A stretch of DNA of 64,000 bases from Cupriavidus agavae (GTDB lineage: Bacteria > Pseudomonadota > Gammaproteobacteria > Burkholderiales > Burkholderiaceae), in NCBI RefSeq assembly GCF_004217045.1, contig NZ_SGXM01000003.1, positions 310,001-374,000 of the forward strand, in the 5' to 3' direction. Of the stretch, positions 18,037 through 28,747 are shown one piece after another. How positions within the stretch are numbered: position 1 is the first letter of the stretch; every line of letters begins with the position of its first letter. The notes under the pieces are model-generated. The model was not told where the DNA came from and did not search any database. It was given only the letters and a program-made list of their open reading frames with translations. A program made the translations under genes and the position numbers.

Positions 18037-19713
18037 TCAGCCCGGCCAGGCCGCCGCGATGACGCGTTCGAATGTGCCGGTATCGCCATCCAGAGTGCCG
18101 AACACGCGCCCATGCTGGCGGCCCAGCCGGCTGCCGATGAACAGTTCGGCGCTGCCTGCGTCGCCGTGCGCAATCATCAGCGCGGCCTGCGCGGTCAGCA
18201 CGAGCCCCTGCGCGAAGCGTCGCGCGCTGGCTTCGAGCGTGTCGGCGGGGGCGCGCAGCATGGCCTGCAGCGAGGCAAGTTCGGCACGCACGGCGGCGTG
18301 GCCGTTCGAGAGCCGGGCCAGGTCCTGCAGGATCAGCGCGCCGTCCTCGGGGGTGCGCTGCAGGGCACGCAACACGTCGAGGCACATGATGTTGCCCGAC
18401 CCTTCCCAGATCGAATTGACCGGCGCCTCGCGGTACAGCCGCGCCATCGGGCCTTCCTCGACGTAACCATTGCCGCCCCAGACCTCCATGGCCTCGCCGG
18501 TGGCTTCGAGCGCGCGCTTGCAGATCCAGAACTTTGCGGCAGGCGTCATCACGCGCTTCCACGCTGCCGCCAGCGGATCGGCGTCGGCATGTTCGAACGC
18601 GTGGGCCAGCGCCATCATCATCTGCGTGGCGGCGGCCGATTCGAGCGCGAGGTCGGCCAGCACGTTGCGCATCAGCGGCTGGTCCGCCAGCCGCTTGCCG
18701 AACGCCATGCGGTGCCGCGCGTGGTGGATGGCCTGCACCAGTCCGGCGCGCAGCAGCGCCGCGCTGCCGATCACGCAGTCGAGCCGCGTGTTGGTGGCCA
18801 TCTCGATGATCGTCGGGATACCCCGGCCTTCCTCGCCGATCAGGATGCCGATGGCGCCCCGGAACTCCACTTCGCTGCTGGAGTTGGAGCGGTTGCCGAG
18901 CTTGTCCTTGAGCCGCTGGATGAGGATGGGGTTCTTGCTGCCGTCGTCGCGCCAGCGTGGTACGAAGAAGCACGACAGCGGGCCGTCGATCGCACCCATG
19001 CGCGCCACCACGAGGTGCGCGTCGCACATCGGCGCCGAGAAAAACCACTTGTGGCCGGTCAGCGCGTACTCGGCGCCGCGCCCCTCGCCGCGCACCGGCA
19101 CGGCCACGGTGGTGTTGGCGCGCACGTCGGAGCCGCCCTGCTTCTCGGTCATCCCCATGCCGATCATCACGGCCGCCTTGTCGCGCCACGGCAGGTCACG
19201 CGCGTCGTGTTCCTTCGTGAAAAGACGAGATTCGAGATCGGCAAACAGCGCCGGCTCCCTGGCGAGCACCGGGATGCTGGCCAGCGTCATCGTGGTGGGG
19301 CACAGCGAGCCCGACTCCACCTGCGCCTGCAGGAAGTAGCCGGCCGTGCGCGCGGCCCACACGCCGGGGCGCGGCGCGGCGAACGGCAGCGCCTGCAGTT
19401 GCTGGCTGCGCAGCAGGGCCAGCAACTGGTGCCAGGCCGGATGAAACGTGACCAGGTCGATGCGCTCGCCGGTGCGGCTGTGGGTGTGGAGTTCGGGGGT
19501 AAAGCGGTTGGCGTCGGCGGCCCAGCCCTGCACCTCGGGATCGCCGAGCCGTGTTCCATAGGTGGACAGGGCCTCGGCGTGCCACCCGCCGCCCAGCCGG
19601 CCGAGCGCGGCGCGCAGGCCGGGATCGGTGCCGAACAGGTCATGGCGGGCCAGGTCGGGAACCTGGTTGAACACACTGTGGGTTTGCGCGTCGTCAGTTC
19701 CTGCGGCGGTCAT
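18037..19713 (-). CDS. AidB-like acyl-CoA dehydrogenase family protein
   Basis: This 558-residue flavoprotein resembles AidB, the acyl-CoA-dehydrogenase homologue of the alkylation response. It is longer than ordinary acyl-CoA dehydrogenases, and the C-terminal VNSIWEGSGNIMCLDVLR stretch, with the acidic residue at the AidB position, is distinctive. The ATG at 19713 has AGGAG on the gene strand 7 bases upstream. No ada/alkB genes are nearby, so a role in DNA alkylation protection is a family-level guess; simple acyl-CoA oxidation is the alternative. Confidence 0.82.
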   Translation of the reverse strand: MTAAGTDDAQTHSVFNQVPDLARHDLFGTDPGLRAALGRLGGGWHAEALSTYGTRLGDPEVQGWAADANRFTPELHTHSRTGERIDLVTFHPAWHQLLALLRSQQLQALPFAAPRPGVWAARTAGYFLQAQVESGSLCPTTMTLASIPVLAREPALFADLESRLFTKEHDARDLPWRDKAAVMIGMGMTEKQGGSDVRANTTVAVPVRGEGRGAEYALTGHKWFFSAPMCDAHLVVARMGAIDGPLSCFFVPRWRDDGSKNPILIQRLKDKLGNRSNSSSEVEFRGAIGILIGEEGRGIPTIIEMATNTRLDCVIGSAALLRAGLVQAIHHARHRMAFGKRLADQPLMRNVLADLALESAAATQMMMALAHAFEHADADPLAAAWKRVMTPAAKFWICKRALEATGEAMEVWGGNGYVEEGPMARLYREAPVNSIWEGSGNIMCLDVLRALQRTPEDGALILQDLARLSNGHAAVRAELASLQAMLRAPADTLEASARRFAQGLVLTAQAALMIAHGDAGSAELFIGSRLGRQHGRVFGTLDGDTGTFERVIAAAWPG

Positions 19714-19927
19714 GGCGTCTCCTGGCGATGGGAACAACCTGCTGCGGGCCATGGTACGGCAACTCGCCGATTCGCCAAATCGAGTGCAGCCCGGGGGAGG
19801 GCGCCGGACGCACCCGGCCCGCATCGTGCGGTGCAGCATGGTGTTCCGATACCTGCGCGCACGGCTGACACAACCGAATTTTGGGTAGCGCGGGGCAGGG
19901 GGTTGTGCTTAAATTCACCCCGTTGGA

Positions 19928-22019
<2,092 letters not shown>

Positions 22020-22185
22020 GCCAGCCTTGCAGGACGGGCCCGCGCGCCGCGCGGGCCCCGCAGTTACCGCAGCAACCGCAGTACCCGAGTCCCGCGCGCG
22101 GCGCCCCCACGCGGCGCGGCGGTATTCACCCAACCGGAGGCCGGCTGGCGCAACCTTCTTGCCAACGCCGCCGGCAAACAAGCCC

Positions 22186-23397
22186 ATGACAGCAGTACAG
22201 TCCTTCGATGTTGCCATCCTCGGCGCCGGCCTGGCCGGGCGGTTGTCCGCCTGGCTCCTGGTGCGCGCCGGCGCCCGCGTGGTGCTGGTCGAGCGTGGCG
22301 GCCCCGACGGCAGCGGCTCGGCCGCGCACGTGGCCGCGGCCATGCTCGCGCCGCTGGCCGAATCCGCCATTGCCGAGCGGCGCATCGTCGATCTCGGCAT
22401 TGCCAGCGTCGATCTCTGGCGCACCTGGCTCCACGAACTGCCCGAACCCGTGTTCTTCCAGGAAGACGGCACGCTGGTGGTCTGGCACGCCCGCGACCGC
22501 AGCGAGCTGTCGCTGTTCACGGGCCGCATGCGCGCCGTGGCGCCGCCCGAACTGGTGCAGCAGCGCCTGCGCACGCTCGACGGCAAGGGCCTGGCCGAGG
22601 TGGAGCCCGAGCTCGCGGGCCGCTTCGCGCAGGGCCTGCTGCTGCAGGGCGAGGGCCAGCTGGACAACCGTGGCGCCATGCGCGCGCTGCTGTCGTGCGC
22701 CATTGCCGAAGGGCTGCAATGTGTCTGGGAAGCCGGCGAGGTCGATGCCGGATCGCTGCCCGCGATGGGCATCAACGCCAGCGTGGTGCTCGATTGCCGT
22801 GGCCTGGGCGCGCGCTCGGCGTGGAACGGCCCCGAGGACGGCACCGGCCGCGCGCTGCCGGGCCTGCGCGGCCTGCGTGGCGAGGTGGTGCGCGTGCACG
22901 CCCCGGACGTGAAGCTGCACCGGCCGGTGCGGCTGCTGCATCCGCGCTACCCGATCTACATTGCGCCCAAGCCGAACGATCTCTACGTGATCGGCGCCAC
23001 TGAACTGGAAAGCGAGGACGAGTCGCCGATGAGCGTGCGCTCGGCGCTGGAACTGCTCTCGGCGGCGCACTCGCTGCATCCGGCGTTTGGCGAGGCGCGC
23101 GTGCTCGAACTGAACGTGCAGCGCCGCCCGACGCGCCCCGACCACCTGCCCGCGATCCGCGTGGACCAGTCCGCGCGCATCGTGCGCGTGAACGGCCTGT
23201 ATCGTCACGGCTGGCTGATTGCCCCGGCCGTGACCGAAGCCGCCTGCCACGTGGTGCGCGCGCTGCTCGACGACGACCCGGCCGCCCACGCGGTGCCGGC
23301 CTCGCTGCGCTGGCCCGGCATGATCCAGGCCGTGCGCGAGACCGCGCCGGGCCTCCCGGGCGTGCTGGCCGAGAGCGGCACCGGCATGCTTCACTAA
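22186..23397 (+). CDS. thiO: FAD-dependent glycine oxidase ThiO
   Basis: ThiO oxidises glycine to the imine used by ThiG to build the thiazole ring. The 403-residue sequence opens with the FAD-binding GAGLAG motif (residues 13-18) and ends with RVNGLYRHGWLIAPA, typical of glycine/D-amino-acid oxidases. The ATG at 22186 precedes the dinucleotide fold by seven residues; the frame runs upstream to 22027 without conserved content. It is followed 13 bases later by thiS, so thiazole synthesis here uses the oxygen-dependent (ThiO) route rather than ThiH. Confidence 0.92.
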   Translation: MTAVQSFDVAILGAGLAGRLSAWLLVRAGARVVLVERGGPDGSGSAAHVAAAMLAPLAESAIAERRIVDLGIASVDLWRTWLHELPEPVFFQEDGTLVVWHARDRSELSLFTGRMRAVAPPELVQQRLRTLDGKGLAEVEPELAGRFAQGLLLQGEGQLDNRGAMRALLSCAIAEGLQCVWEAGEVDAGSLPAMGINASVVLDCRGLGARSAWNGPEDGTGRALPGLRGLRGEVVRVHAPDVKLHRPVRLLHPRYPIYIAPKPNDLYVIGATELESEDESPMSVRSALELLSAAHSLHPAFGEARVLELNVQRRPTRPDHLPAIRVDQSARIVRVNGLYRHGWLIAPAVTEAACHVVRALLDDDPAAHAVPASLRWPGMIQAVRETAPGLPGVLAESGTGMLH

Positions 23398-23410
23398 CCC
23401 GAAAGCCCCT

Positions 23411-23608
23411 ATGAACATCCTGCTCAATGGCCAGCCGCTGGACCTGCCCGACACCGCCACGCTGGCGGACGCGGTCAGCGCGGCGGCCATCGCGCCCCCG
23501 TTTGCCGCCGCCGTGAACGGCGAATTCGTCCCGCGCGCCGCCCATGCGGCCCGTGTCCTGAACGCGGGCGACCAGATCGACCTCGTGCAACCCGTGACGG
23601 GAGGCTAG
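23411..23608 (+). CDS. thiS: Sulfur carrier protein ThiS
   Basis: This is a 65-residue ubiquitin-like protein ending in the Gly-Gly needed for thiocarboxylation (VQPVTGG). It starts MNILLNGQPLDLP, typical of ThiS, and carries sulfur to ThiG. It lies 13 bases after thiO and 7 bases before thiG. No thiF is in the window, so the activating enzyme must be elsewhere. Confidence 0.95.
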   Translation: MNILLNGQPLDLPDTATLADAVSAAAIAPPFAAAVNGEFVPRAAHAARVLNAGDQIDLVQPVTGG

Positions 23609-23615
23609 TCCGACC

Positions 23616-24464
23616 ATGACCTTCGAACCCACTGAAACCCTGCGCGACCCGTTCGTGCTGTACGGCGAATCGTTCGATTCGCGCCTGCTGCTGGGTACCG
23701 CGCGCTATCCGTCGCCGGCCACGCTGCAGGCGGCCGTCGAGGCGTCGCGTCCGGCGATGATCACCGTGGCGCTGCGCCGCCAGTCCGCCGTGGGCAGCGG
23801 CGACGGCCAGACGCTGGGCGGCGACACGTTCTGGCAGATGCTGCGCACGCTGGGCGTGCCGGTGCTGCCCAACACCGCCGGCTGCTTCACCGCGCAGGAA
23901 GTGATCACCACCGCGATGATGGCCCGCGAGGTCTTCGAGACCGACTGGATCAAGCTGGAACTGATCGGTGACGACTACACGCTGCAGCCGGACACGCTCA
24001 ACATGCCCGCCGTGGCCGAGACGCTGGTCAGGGAAGGCTTCAAGGTGCTGCCGTACTGCACCGAGGATCTCGTGCTGTGCCGCCGCCTGCTCGACGTGGG
24101 CTGCCAGGCGCTGATGCCGTGGGCCGCGCCGATCGGCACGGGCCGGGGCGCCGTGAATCCGCATGCGATGCGCACGCTGCGCGACCGCCTGCCGGACACG
24201 CCGCTGATCGTCGATGCCGGGCTGGGCCTGCCGTCGCACGCGGCGCAGGTGCTGGAGTGGGGCTACGACGGCGTGCTGCTGAACACGGCCGTGGCGCAGT
24301 CGGCCTACCCGGTGAACATGGCGCGCGCCTTCGCGCTGGCCGTGGAGGCGGGCCGCACGGCGTATCTTGCCGGCCCGATGCCCGAGCGCGAGGTGGCGCA
24401 GGCCAGCACGCCCGTGGTGGGCATGCCGTTCTGGCACGCCGCCGGCGCGGAGGATCGCGCATGA
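23616..24464 (+). CDS. thiG: Thiazole synthase
   Basis: ThiG condenses 1-deoxyxylulose 5-phosphate, dehydroglycine and ThiS thiocarboxylate into thiazole phosphate. The 282-residue TIM barrel has the imine-forming Lys113 in WIKLELIGDD, and VDAGLGLPSHA and the GVLLNTAVAQ phosphate-site motif near the C-terminus. It overlaps thiE by 4 bases (ATGA), so the two are coupled. Confidence 0.96.
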   Translation: MTFEPTETLRDPFVLYGESFDSRLLLGTARYPSPATLQAAVEASRPAMITVALRRQSAVGSGDGQTLGGDTFWQMLRTLGVPVLPNTAGCFTAQEVITTAMMAREVFETDWIKLELIGDDYTLQPDTLNMPAVAETLVREGFKVLPYCTEDLVLCRRLLDVGCQALMPWAAPIGTGRGAVNPHAMRTLRDRLPDTPLIVDAGLGLPSHAAQVLEWGYDGVLLNTAVAQSAYPVNMARAFALAVEAGRTAYLAGPMPEREVAQASTPVVGMPFWHAAGAEDRA

Positions 24465-25588
24465 CGCGCCAGGGTGTGGCAGCAGCGCTGGACGCTGCAT
24501 TGTTCGACGATCTGGTGCGCCGCTACGCGGCGATGTTCGGGCGCGACGAGGCGCCCTGGCAGGCATGGCTGCTGGCCAACGGCCCGGCGAGCCCCGGCGC
24601 CCATGACGTGCTGCTGTCCGATGGCGAGGCCGATGCCGCCGCCATCGACCGCGTGGCCGCCGCCGGCGCCGTGCTGATCGAGACCGAGCGCGAAGGCGGG
24701 CGATGGATCGACACGGTGCGCTCGCCGATGGGTACCTGGGTGCTCGACGTGCAGGCCGACGACGGCAATCCGCACTCGCCGGCCTTCGTGGCGGTGCTGT
24801 GCGCGGCGCTGTCGCTGCATTTCCCGGCGCACGACGCGCTGTGCATCGCCCGCGCGTGGCAGCCGGGCAGCACGGCATGGCCGGGCGCGTTCGCGCGCTT
24901 CCCGCGCGTGCGCCACGCCGCGCTGGCCTCGCCCGACGCGCCGGTCCGGCCGTTCGCGCCGTGCCCGGACCTGGGCCTCTACGTGGTGCTGCCGAGCGCC
25001 GACTGGATCGAACGGCTGGTGCCGCTGGCCGTGCCAACCGTGCAGCTGCGCTTCAAGTCCGACGACCCGGCCGCCATCCAGGCCGAGATCGCCCGTGCGG
25101 CCAGTGCCGCCCGGGGCAGCCAGAGCCGGCTGTTCATCAACGACCACTGGCGCGTGGCGATCGACCATCACGCGGCCTGCGGCGGCGACAGCGGCATCTA
25201 CGGCATCCACCTCGGCCAGGAAGACCTCGACGAGGCCGATCTGGACGCGATCCGCGCCTCGGGCCTGCGCCTCGGCGTCTCGACCCACGGCTACGCCGAG
25301 ATGCTGCGCGTGGCCGCCATCGGCCCGAGCTACCTGGCGCTAGGCGCCATCTTCCCGACCACGACCAAGGTCATGCCGACCCAGCCGCAAGGCATGGGCC
25401 GCTTCCAGTCCTACGTGGCGCTGATGAAACCGGTGATCCCGTCGCTGGTGGGCATCGGCGGCGTCAACGCCGGCAACATGCGCGAAGTGCTGGCGGTGGG
25501 CGTGGGCAGCGCCGCGGTGGTCAGGGCCGTCACCGAGGCAGACGACGTGGCGGCGGCGGTGGCGGGGTTGAAGGGGCTTTTTGAGTAA
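24461..25588 (+). CDS. thiE: Thiamine-phosphate synthase with N-terminal extension (degenerate ThiD-like?)
   Basis: This is a 375-residue protein, against ~210 for a normal ThiE. The ThiE domain starts near residue 169 (LGLYVVLPSADWIERL) and has HLGQEDL, the phosphate-binding YLALGAIFPTTTK and GIGGV motifs. It joins pyrimidine diphosphate and thiazole phosphate. The first ~165 residues contain a GTW..D...GNPHSPAFVAVLCAALSLHF stretch that resembles the C-terminal part of ThiD kinases but lacks a GTGCT-type anion loop, suggesting a decayed kinase half. A complete thiD is present nearby. The start overlaps the thiG stop. Confidence 0.9.
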   Translation: MTRQGVAAALDAALFDDLVRRYAAMFGRDEAPWQAWLLANGPASPGAHDVLLSDGEADAAAIDRVAAAGAVLIETEREGGRWIDTVRSPMGTWVLDVQADDGNPHSPAFVAVLCAALSLHFPAHDALCIARAWQPGSTAWPGAFARFPRVRHAALASPDAPVRPFAPCPDLGLYVVLPSADWIERLVPLAVPTVQLRFKSDDPAAIQAEIARAASAARGSQSRLFINDHWRVAIDHHAACGGDSGIYGIHLGQEDLDEADLDAIRASGLRLGVSTHGYAEMLRVAAIGPSYLALGAIFPTTTKVMPTQPQGMGRFQSYVALMKPVIPSLVGIGGVNAGNMREVLAVGVGSAAVVRAVTEADDVAAAVAGLKGLFE

Positions 25589-25600
25589 ATTGCGATGTCG

Positions 25601-25648
25601 TGAGACGTTTGAGCCAGAAAGGTAGTGGTTTCTTGCTCAAACGTCTCA
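25601..25648. repeat. Long inverted repeat after thiE
   Basis: Arms TGAGACGTTTGAGC (25601-25614) and its perfect complement (25635-25648) are extended inward, after a mismatch, by AGAAA/TTTCT, leaving a short loop. It starts 12 bases after the thiE stop. The right arm is not followed by a T-run, so a classic terminator is not certain; it may act as an mRNA 3' stabiliser. Confidence 0.6.
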
Positions 25649-25662
25649 TCCCTGCTGTTCTT

Positions 25663-25691
25663 CTCCCCTCTCCCGCGAGGCGGGAGGGGAG
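25663..25691. repeat. Palindromic repeat copy B
   Basis: CTCCCCTCTCCCGC (25663-25676) faces GCGGGAGGGGAG (25680-25691) around loop GAG; the right arm lacks two bases relative to other copies. It lies in the thiE-thioesterase gap. Confidence 0.65.
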
Positions 25692-25830
25692 CGAACCGCC
25701 GCCCGGCCCACACATTGGGCGCTAACCGGCCACCGCGCTTCCGGCTCCCGCCGAATCCGCATATCCTCTCCCTCCAGTCACCAGAGGAATGAGGTTCCGC
25801 CATACGGAACCCTGCAGAGAGGAAACAGCA

Positions 25831-26265
25831 GTGAACGAGATCATCCCCGCCGCGCCGGGCACGCCGGAAAAACCCTATTTCGGTATCAACATTCCGCTGA
25901 TGCGGCTGCTCGGCCTGCAGCCGGAGCACATGGAGGACGGGCTGTGCCGCACGCGGCTGCCGGCCAGCCCCGATGTGGTGAACAGCCGGGGCGATGTGCA
26001 CGGCGGCACGCTGATGGCGGTGCTGGACTTCACGCTGAGCGGCGCCGCGCGTTCGCATGCGCCGCTGGACGTGGGCGTGATCACGATCGACATGTCCACC
26101 CACTTCCTCGCGGCGGCGCGTGGCGAACTGACGTTCGAGTCGCGCTGCATCCGCCGGGGCAACAAGATCGCCTTCTGCGAGGGCGAGGCCCGCGACGCCT
26201 CGGGCACCGTGTGCTGCGTGGCGCGGGCGTCGTTCAAGCTCGTGCAGCTGGCGGGCGGGAACTAG
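25831..26265 (+). CDS. PaaI-type hotdog thioesterase
   Basis: This 144-residue single hotdog domain has the DVHGGTLMAVLD helix motif and a TIDMSTHFL strand, as in PaaI/YdiI-type acyl-CoA thioesterases. A GTG start at 25831 is chosen because AGAGGAAA lies 8 bases before it; the ATG-like codons upstream give no conserved sequence. The substrate is unknown. It overlaps the PGDYG-family gene tail to tail by 4 bases. Confidence 0.8.
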   Translation: MNEIIPAAPGTPEKPYFGINIPLMRLLGLQPEHMEDGLCRTRLPASPDVVNSRGDVHGGTLMAVLDFTLSGAARSHAPLDVGVITIDMSTHFLAAARGELTFESRCIRRGNKIAFCEGEARDASGTVCCVARASFKLVQLAGGN

Positions 26266-26687
26266 GCGGCGGGGTCTGCCGCAGGCCGGTAGACGGCCTC
26301 GAACCGTGCGCGCTCGGTGATGCCGTAGTCGCCGGGGCCGTACTGCATCAGCCAGTCGCCGGGCTTGCCGGTCAGCACGTCGCCGCCAGCCGAGCGCTCG
26401 ATGGCGAACGCCTGCGCCATCTCCCTGACCAACACCGGCACGGGCCGGTTGCGATACACGCCCGGTGCCACCGGCAGGTAGCGCGCGTCGAAGCGCTCGC
26501 GTGACACCACCCAGCGGTCGCCCGTGGCGCCGGTCACAATGGCGTCGCCCGCCGCATACCGGTTCGGCCCCTCGCGGCTGGCCAGTTCGCCCGGTTCCGC
26601 GGCGAACGTCACCTGCACCGTTTCATCCTTCACATACCAGCGCGCGGCCGGGTCGGTGCGCAGGTCGATGTGCTTCAGCGTCTCCAT
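26262..26687 (-). CDS. PGDYG-domain protein of unknown function
   Basis: This 141-residue soluble protein contains the PGDYGITERARFEAVYRP motif near the C-terminus that names the PGDYG family. No signal peptide or catalytic motif is recognised. It starts 6 bases after the end of the thiD gene on the opposite side (thiD stop at 26694), the same direction as thiD, so it is probably read from the thiD transcript. Function is unknown. Confidence 0.75.
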   Translation of the reverse strand: METLKHIDLRTDPAARWYVKDETVQVTFAAEPGELASREGPNRYAAGDAIVTGATGDRWVVSRERFDARYLPVAPGVYRNRPVPVLVREMAQAFAIERSAGGDVLTGKPGDWLMQYGPGDYGITERARFEAVYRPAADPAA

Positions 26688-26693
26688 GGCGCC

Positions 26694-27524
26694 TCAGCCC
26701 AGCACGCGCGGCGCGAAGCCGTGGTTGAGCGGGCCGTTGCCGGCGCCCAGGCGCAGGCGTGCACCGGCGGCGATGGCCTGGGCGACGAAATCGAGCGCGG
26801 TGCTGACCGCATCGGGCAGGGCCTCGCCGCGCGCCAGTTGGGCCGCGATGGCGGCGGCCAGCGTGCAGCCGGTGCCGTGCAGGTTTGGTGTATCGAGCCG
26901 CGGATGGGTGTACACGCGCACCGTGCCGTCGGCCAGCATCAGCAGGTCGTCCAGGCCGGTGGCGCCGGGACCGTCGTCCTCCAGGTGGCCGCCCTTGAGC
27001 AGCACGGCCTGGCAGCCCATCGCCAGCAGGTCGGCGGCGGCGGTTTCCATCTCGGCACGCCGCGCGATGCGCCGGCCCAGCAGGTAGGACGCCTCGGGCA
27101 GGTTCGGCGTGACCAGGATCGCTCGCGGGAACAGCAGCCGGACCATGGCCTGGCTCGTGGCGTCGTCGGACAGCGTGGCGCCGGACGTCGAGATCATGAC
27201 CGGGTCGACCACCAGGCGGCGGATGCCGTGCCGGTCCACCGCGCCCGCCACGGCCTCGACGATGGCGGCGGTGCCGAGCATGCCGGTCTTGGCCGCGTCC
27301 ACGCCGATGTCGCCGGCCACGGCGTCGATCTGCGCGCCCACCATGTCGGCCGGGATCGCATGGACACCCGTGACGCCGAGCGTGTTCTGGGCCGTGATGG
27401 CCGTGATCGCGCTCATGCCGAAGCAGCCGAGCGCGGCAAAAGTCTTGAGGTCAGCCTGGATGCCGGCGCCGCCGCCGGAGTCGGAGCCGGCAATGGTCAG
27501 GGTGCGGGGTGGCGTGGAATGCAT
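26694..27524 (-). CDS. thiD: Hydroxymethylpyrimidine/phosphomethylpyrimidine kinase
   Basis: ThiD phosphorylates hydroxymethylpyrimidine and its monophosphate, supplying ThiE. The 276-residue protein has the N-terminal GSDSGGGAGIQADLKTF motif and the anion-hole GTGCTLAAAIAAQLA near the C-terminus. The ATG at 27524 gives the usual short N-terminus. It faces the thi operon on the opposite strand, and its 5' end is 94 bases from the group II intron; no TPP riboswitch is seen on this side. Confidence 0.95.
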   Translation of the reverse strand: MHSTPPRTLTIAGSDSGGGAGIQADLKTFAALGCFGMSAITAITAQNTLGVTGVHAIPADMVGAQIDAVAGDIGVDAAKTGMLGTAAIVEAVAGAVDRHGIRRLVVDPVMISTSGATLSDDATSQAMVRLLFPRAILVTPNLPEASYLLGRRIARRAEMETAAADLLAMGCQAVLLKGGHLEDDGPGATGLDDLLMLADGTVRVYTHPRLDTPNLHGTGCTLAAAIAAQLARGEALPDAVSTALDFVAQAIAAGARLRLGAGNGPLNHGFAPRVLG

Positions 27525-27602
27525 GGGCGAGGCGGGATGGTTTCGGTGGAATTGGCTGGAAATATTCTGGCAATTCGCGCCGCAGGGCGCGGACAGGCAC
27601 GC

Positions 27603-27608
27603 TACAAT
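27603..27608 (+). promoter_or_regulatory. Putative -10 element of the ancestral ahcY promoter
   Basis: TACAAT sits 10 bases before the intron. With the intron removed it would lie 13 bases before the SAH riboswitch, a normal distance. No good -35 is seen at the right spacing, so this is tentative. The hexamer overlaps the intron's predicted IBS2 (27606-27610). Confidence 0.4.
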
Positions 27609-28363
27609 ACCGCCACTCGTGCGACACGCACTCTCGTGTCCGGGTAGCTCCAACGTAAGGAGCATCGACCTTTGTTGGGACAAGGTGGCGGCCTCGGCTG
27701 GCACCGTCCAATCCCAACCATTTCTTGCTTAGACAAGCCGAGCCGCAAGGTGAGGTAAGTCGATACTGGTGCAATGCCTGCCGGATTTTCGGTAGGGATT
27801 GTAGCTTTCTTTTGCTGGTCAACAGCCAGCCATTGCCCAAGGCGGGGACGCTCGCCTTTGGGCGAATTCGCCTTGACACCTTCCCAGCGGGAAGGCGTCT
27901 GCGCTCGTCTCTGTTGCATAACAGCCACACGATTTAAACCGATCCATCGGGTCGGCATCGCGTCTTGGACCGACTGCAGCCACTGCGCTCGCACGTCGGT
28001 AAGCGCTCGCCTTTACGGGAGCACATAAGTAAGGACTGAGGCCCGGAGCGTAAAGCTCTACGCGTTATGGTTCGGTCGAGCACGCCCGCGAGGGCGCCTT
28101 GATAGAGAACCCGCTATGCGACTAGCGGTAGCCTAGGGGGACATGCGTCACTGGTAACGGTGGGGTGTGAAGCTTCCCTGACAATGTAGCCCCCGTAAGG
28201 GTGCCAATGGATCGTGAGATCCGTAGGCAGCAAACCGAAGCAGCATCGGTTGAGGAGCTAGGCTGGCTGGTATGGGCAACACATGTGAACTGCTGATAAA
28301 CGTCGTGAGTATTACGGTGCCAAAGCTGATGATAGGCACCAACCAAAAGGTACGTGGCTGGAT

Positions 28364-28384
28364 ACTCCGTTGAGTGGTCGGAGT
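28364..28384 (+). other. EBS1 hairpin of the group II intron
   Basis: Stem ACTCCG (28364-28369)/CGGAGT (28379-28384) presents loop TTGAGTGGT. GAGTGG in the loop is the exact complement of the six exon bases before the intron, and a G-U pair can extend it to seven. Confidence 0.8.
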
Positions 28385-28669
28385 ACGTCGTCGTTAAGCC
28401 ACCGGCGAAGAGGCAGGCCCTAACCCAGTCGTGTAACGCGTGGGGAACGTGGTAAGCCCGTATGGCTGCCCGAGTGCAGTTTGGCTCAGGCAGGCGAACC
28501 GCAAGGAACGCTGTCGGCTGTGCGGGTATGGGAGGTTGGAAAAAGCGAATGCCGGGTTGTAATGATCCGGATAGGGATTGAAACATCATCCCACGCGAAA
28601 GCGGGCAGACTTCCAACTGGTCTACTCGTCGCAAGACGACTGACTGAACTCGCTTGTTTAACTTTTCTT

Positions 28670-28698
28670 CCCTTGTGGGACAGCCTGTCCCACAAGGG
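28670..28698 (+). repeat. Perfect 13-bp hairpin upstream of the intron ORF
   Basis: CCCTTGTGGGACA (28670-28682), loop GCC, and its perfect complement (28686-28698). It lies inside the intron, 49 bases before the ORF start, probably in domain III or at the base of domain IV. Confidence 0.75.
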
Positions 28699-28747
28699 GC
28701 ATGTTGTCTCTCGATGTTGGGGAAGATCCTCAAGATAGGAGGGCAGC

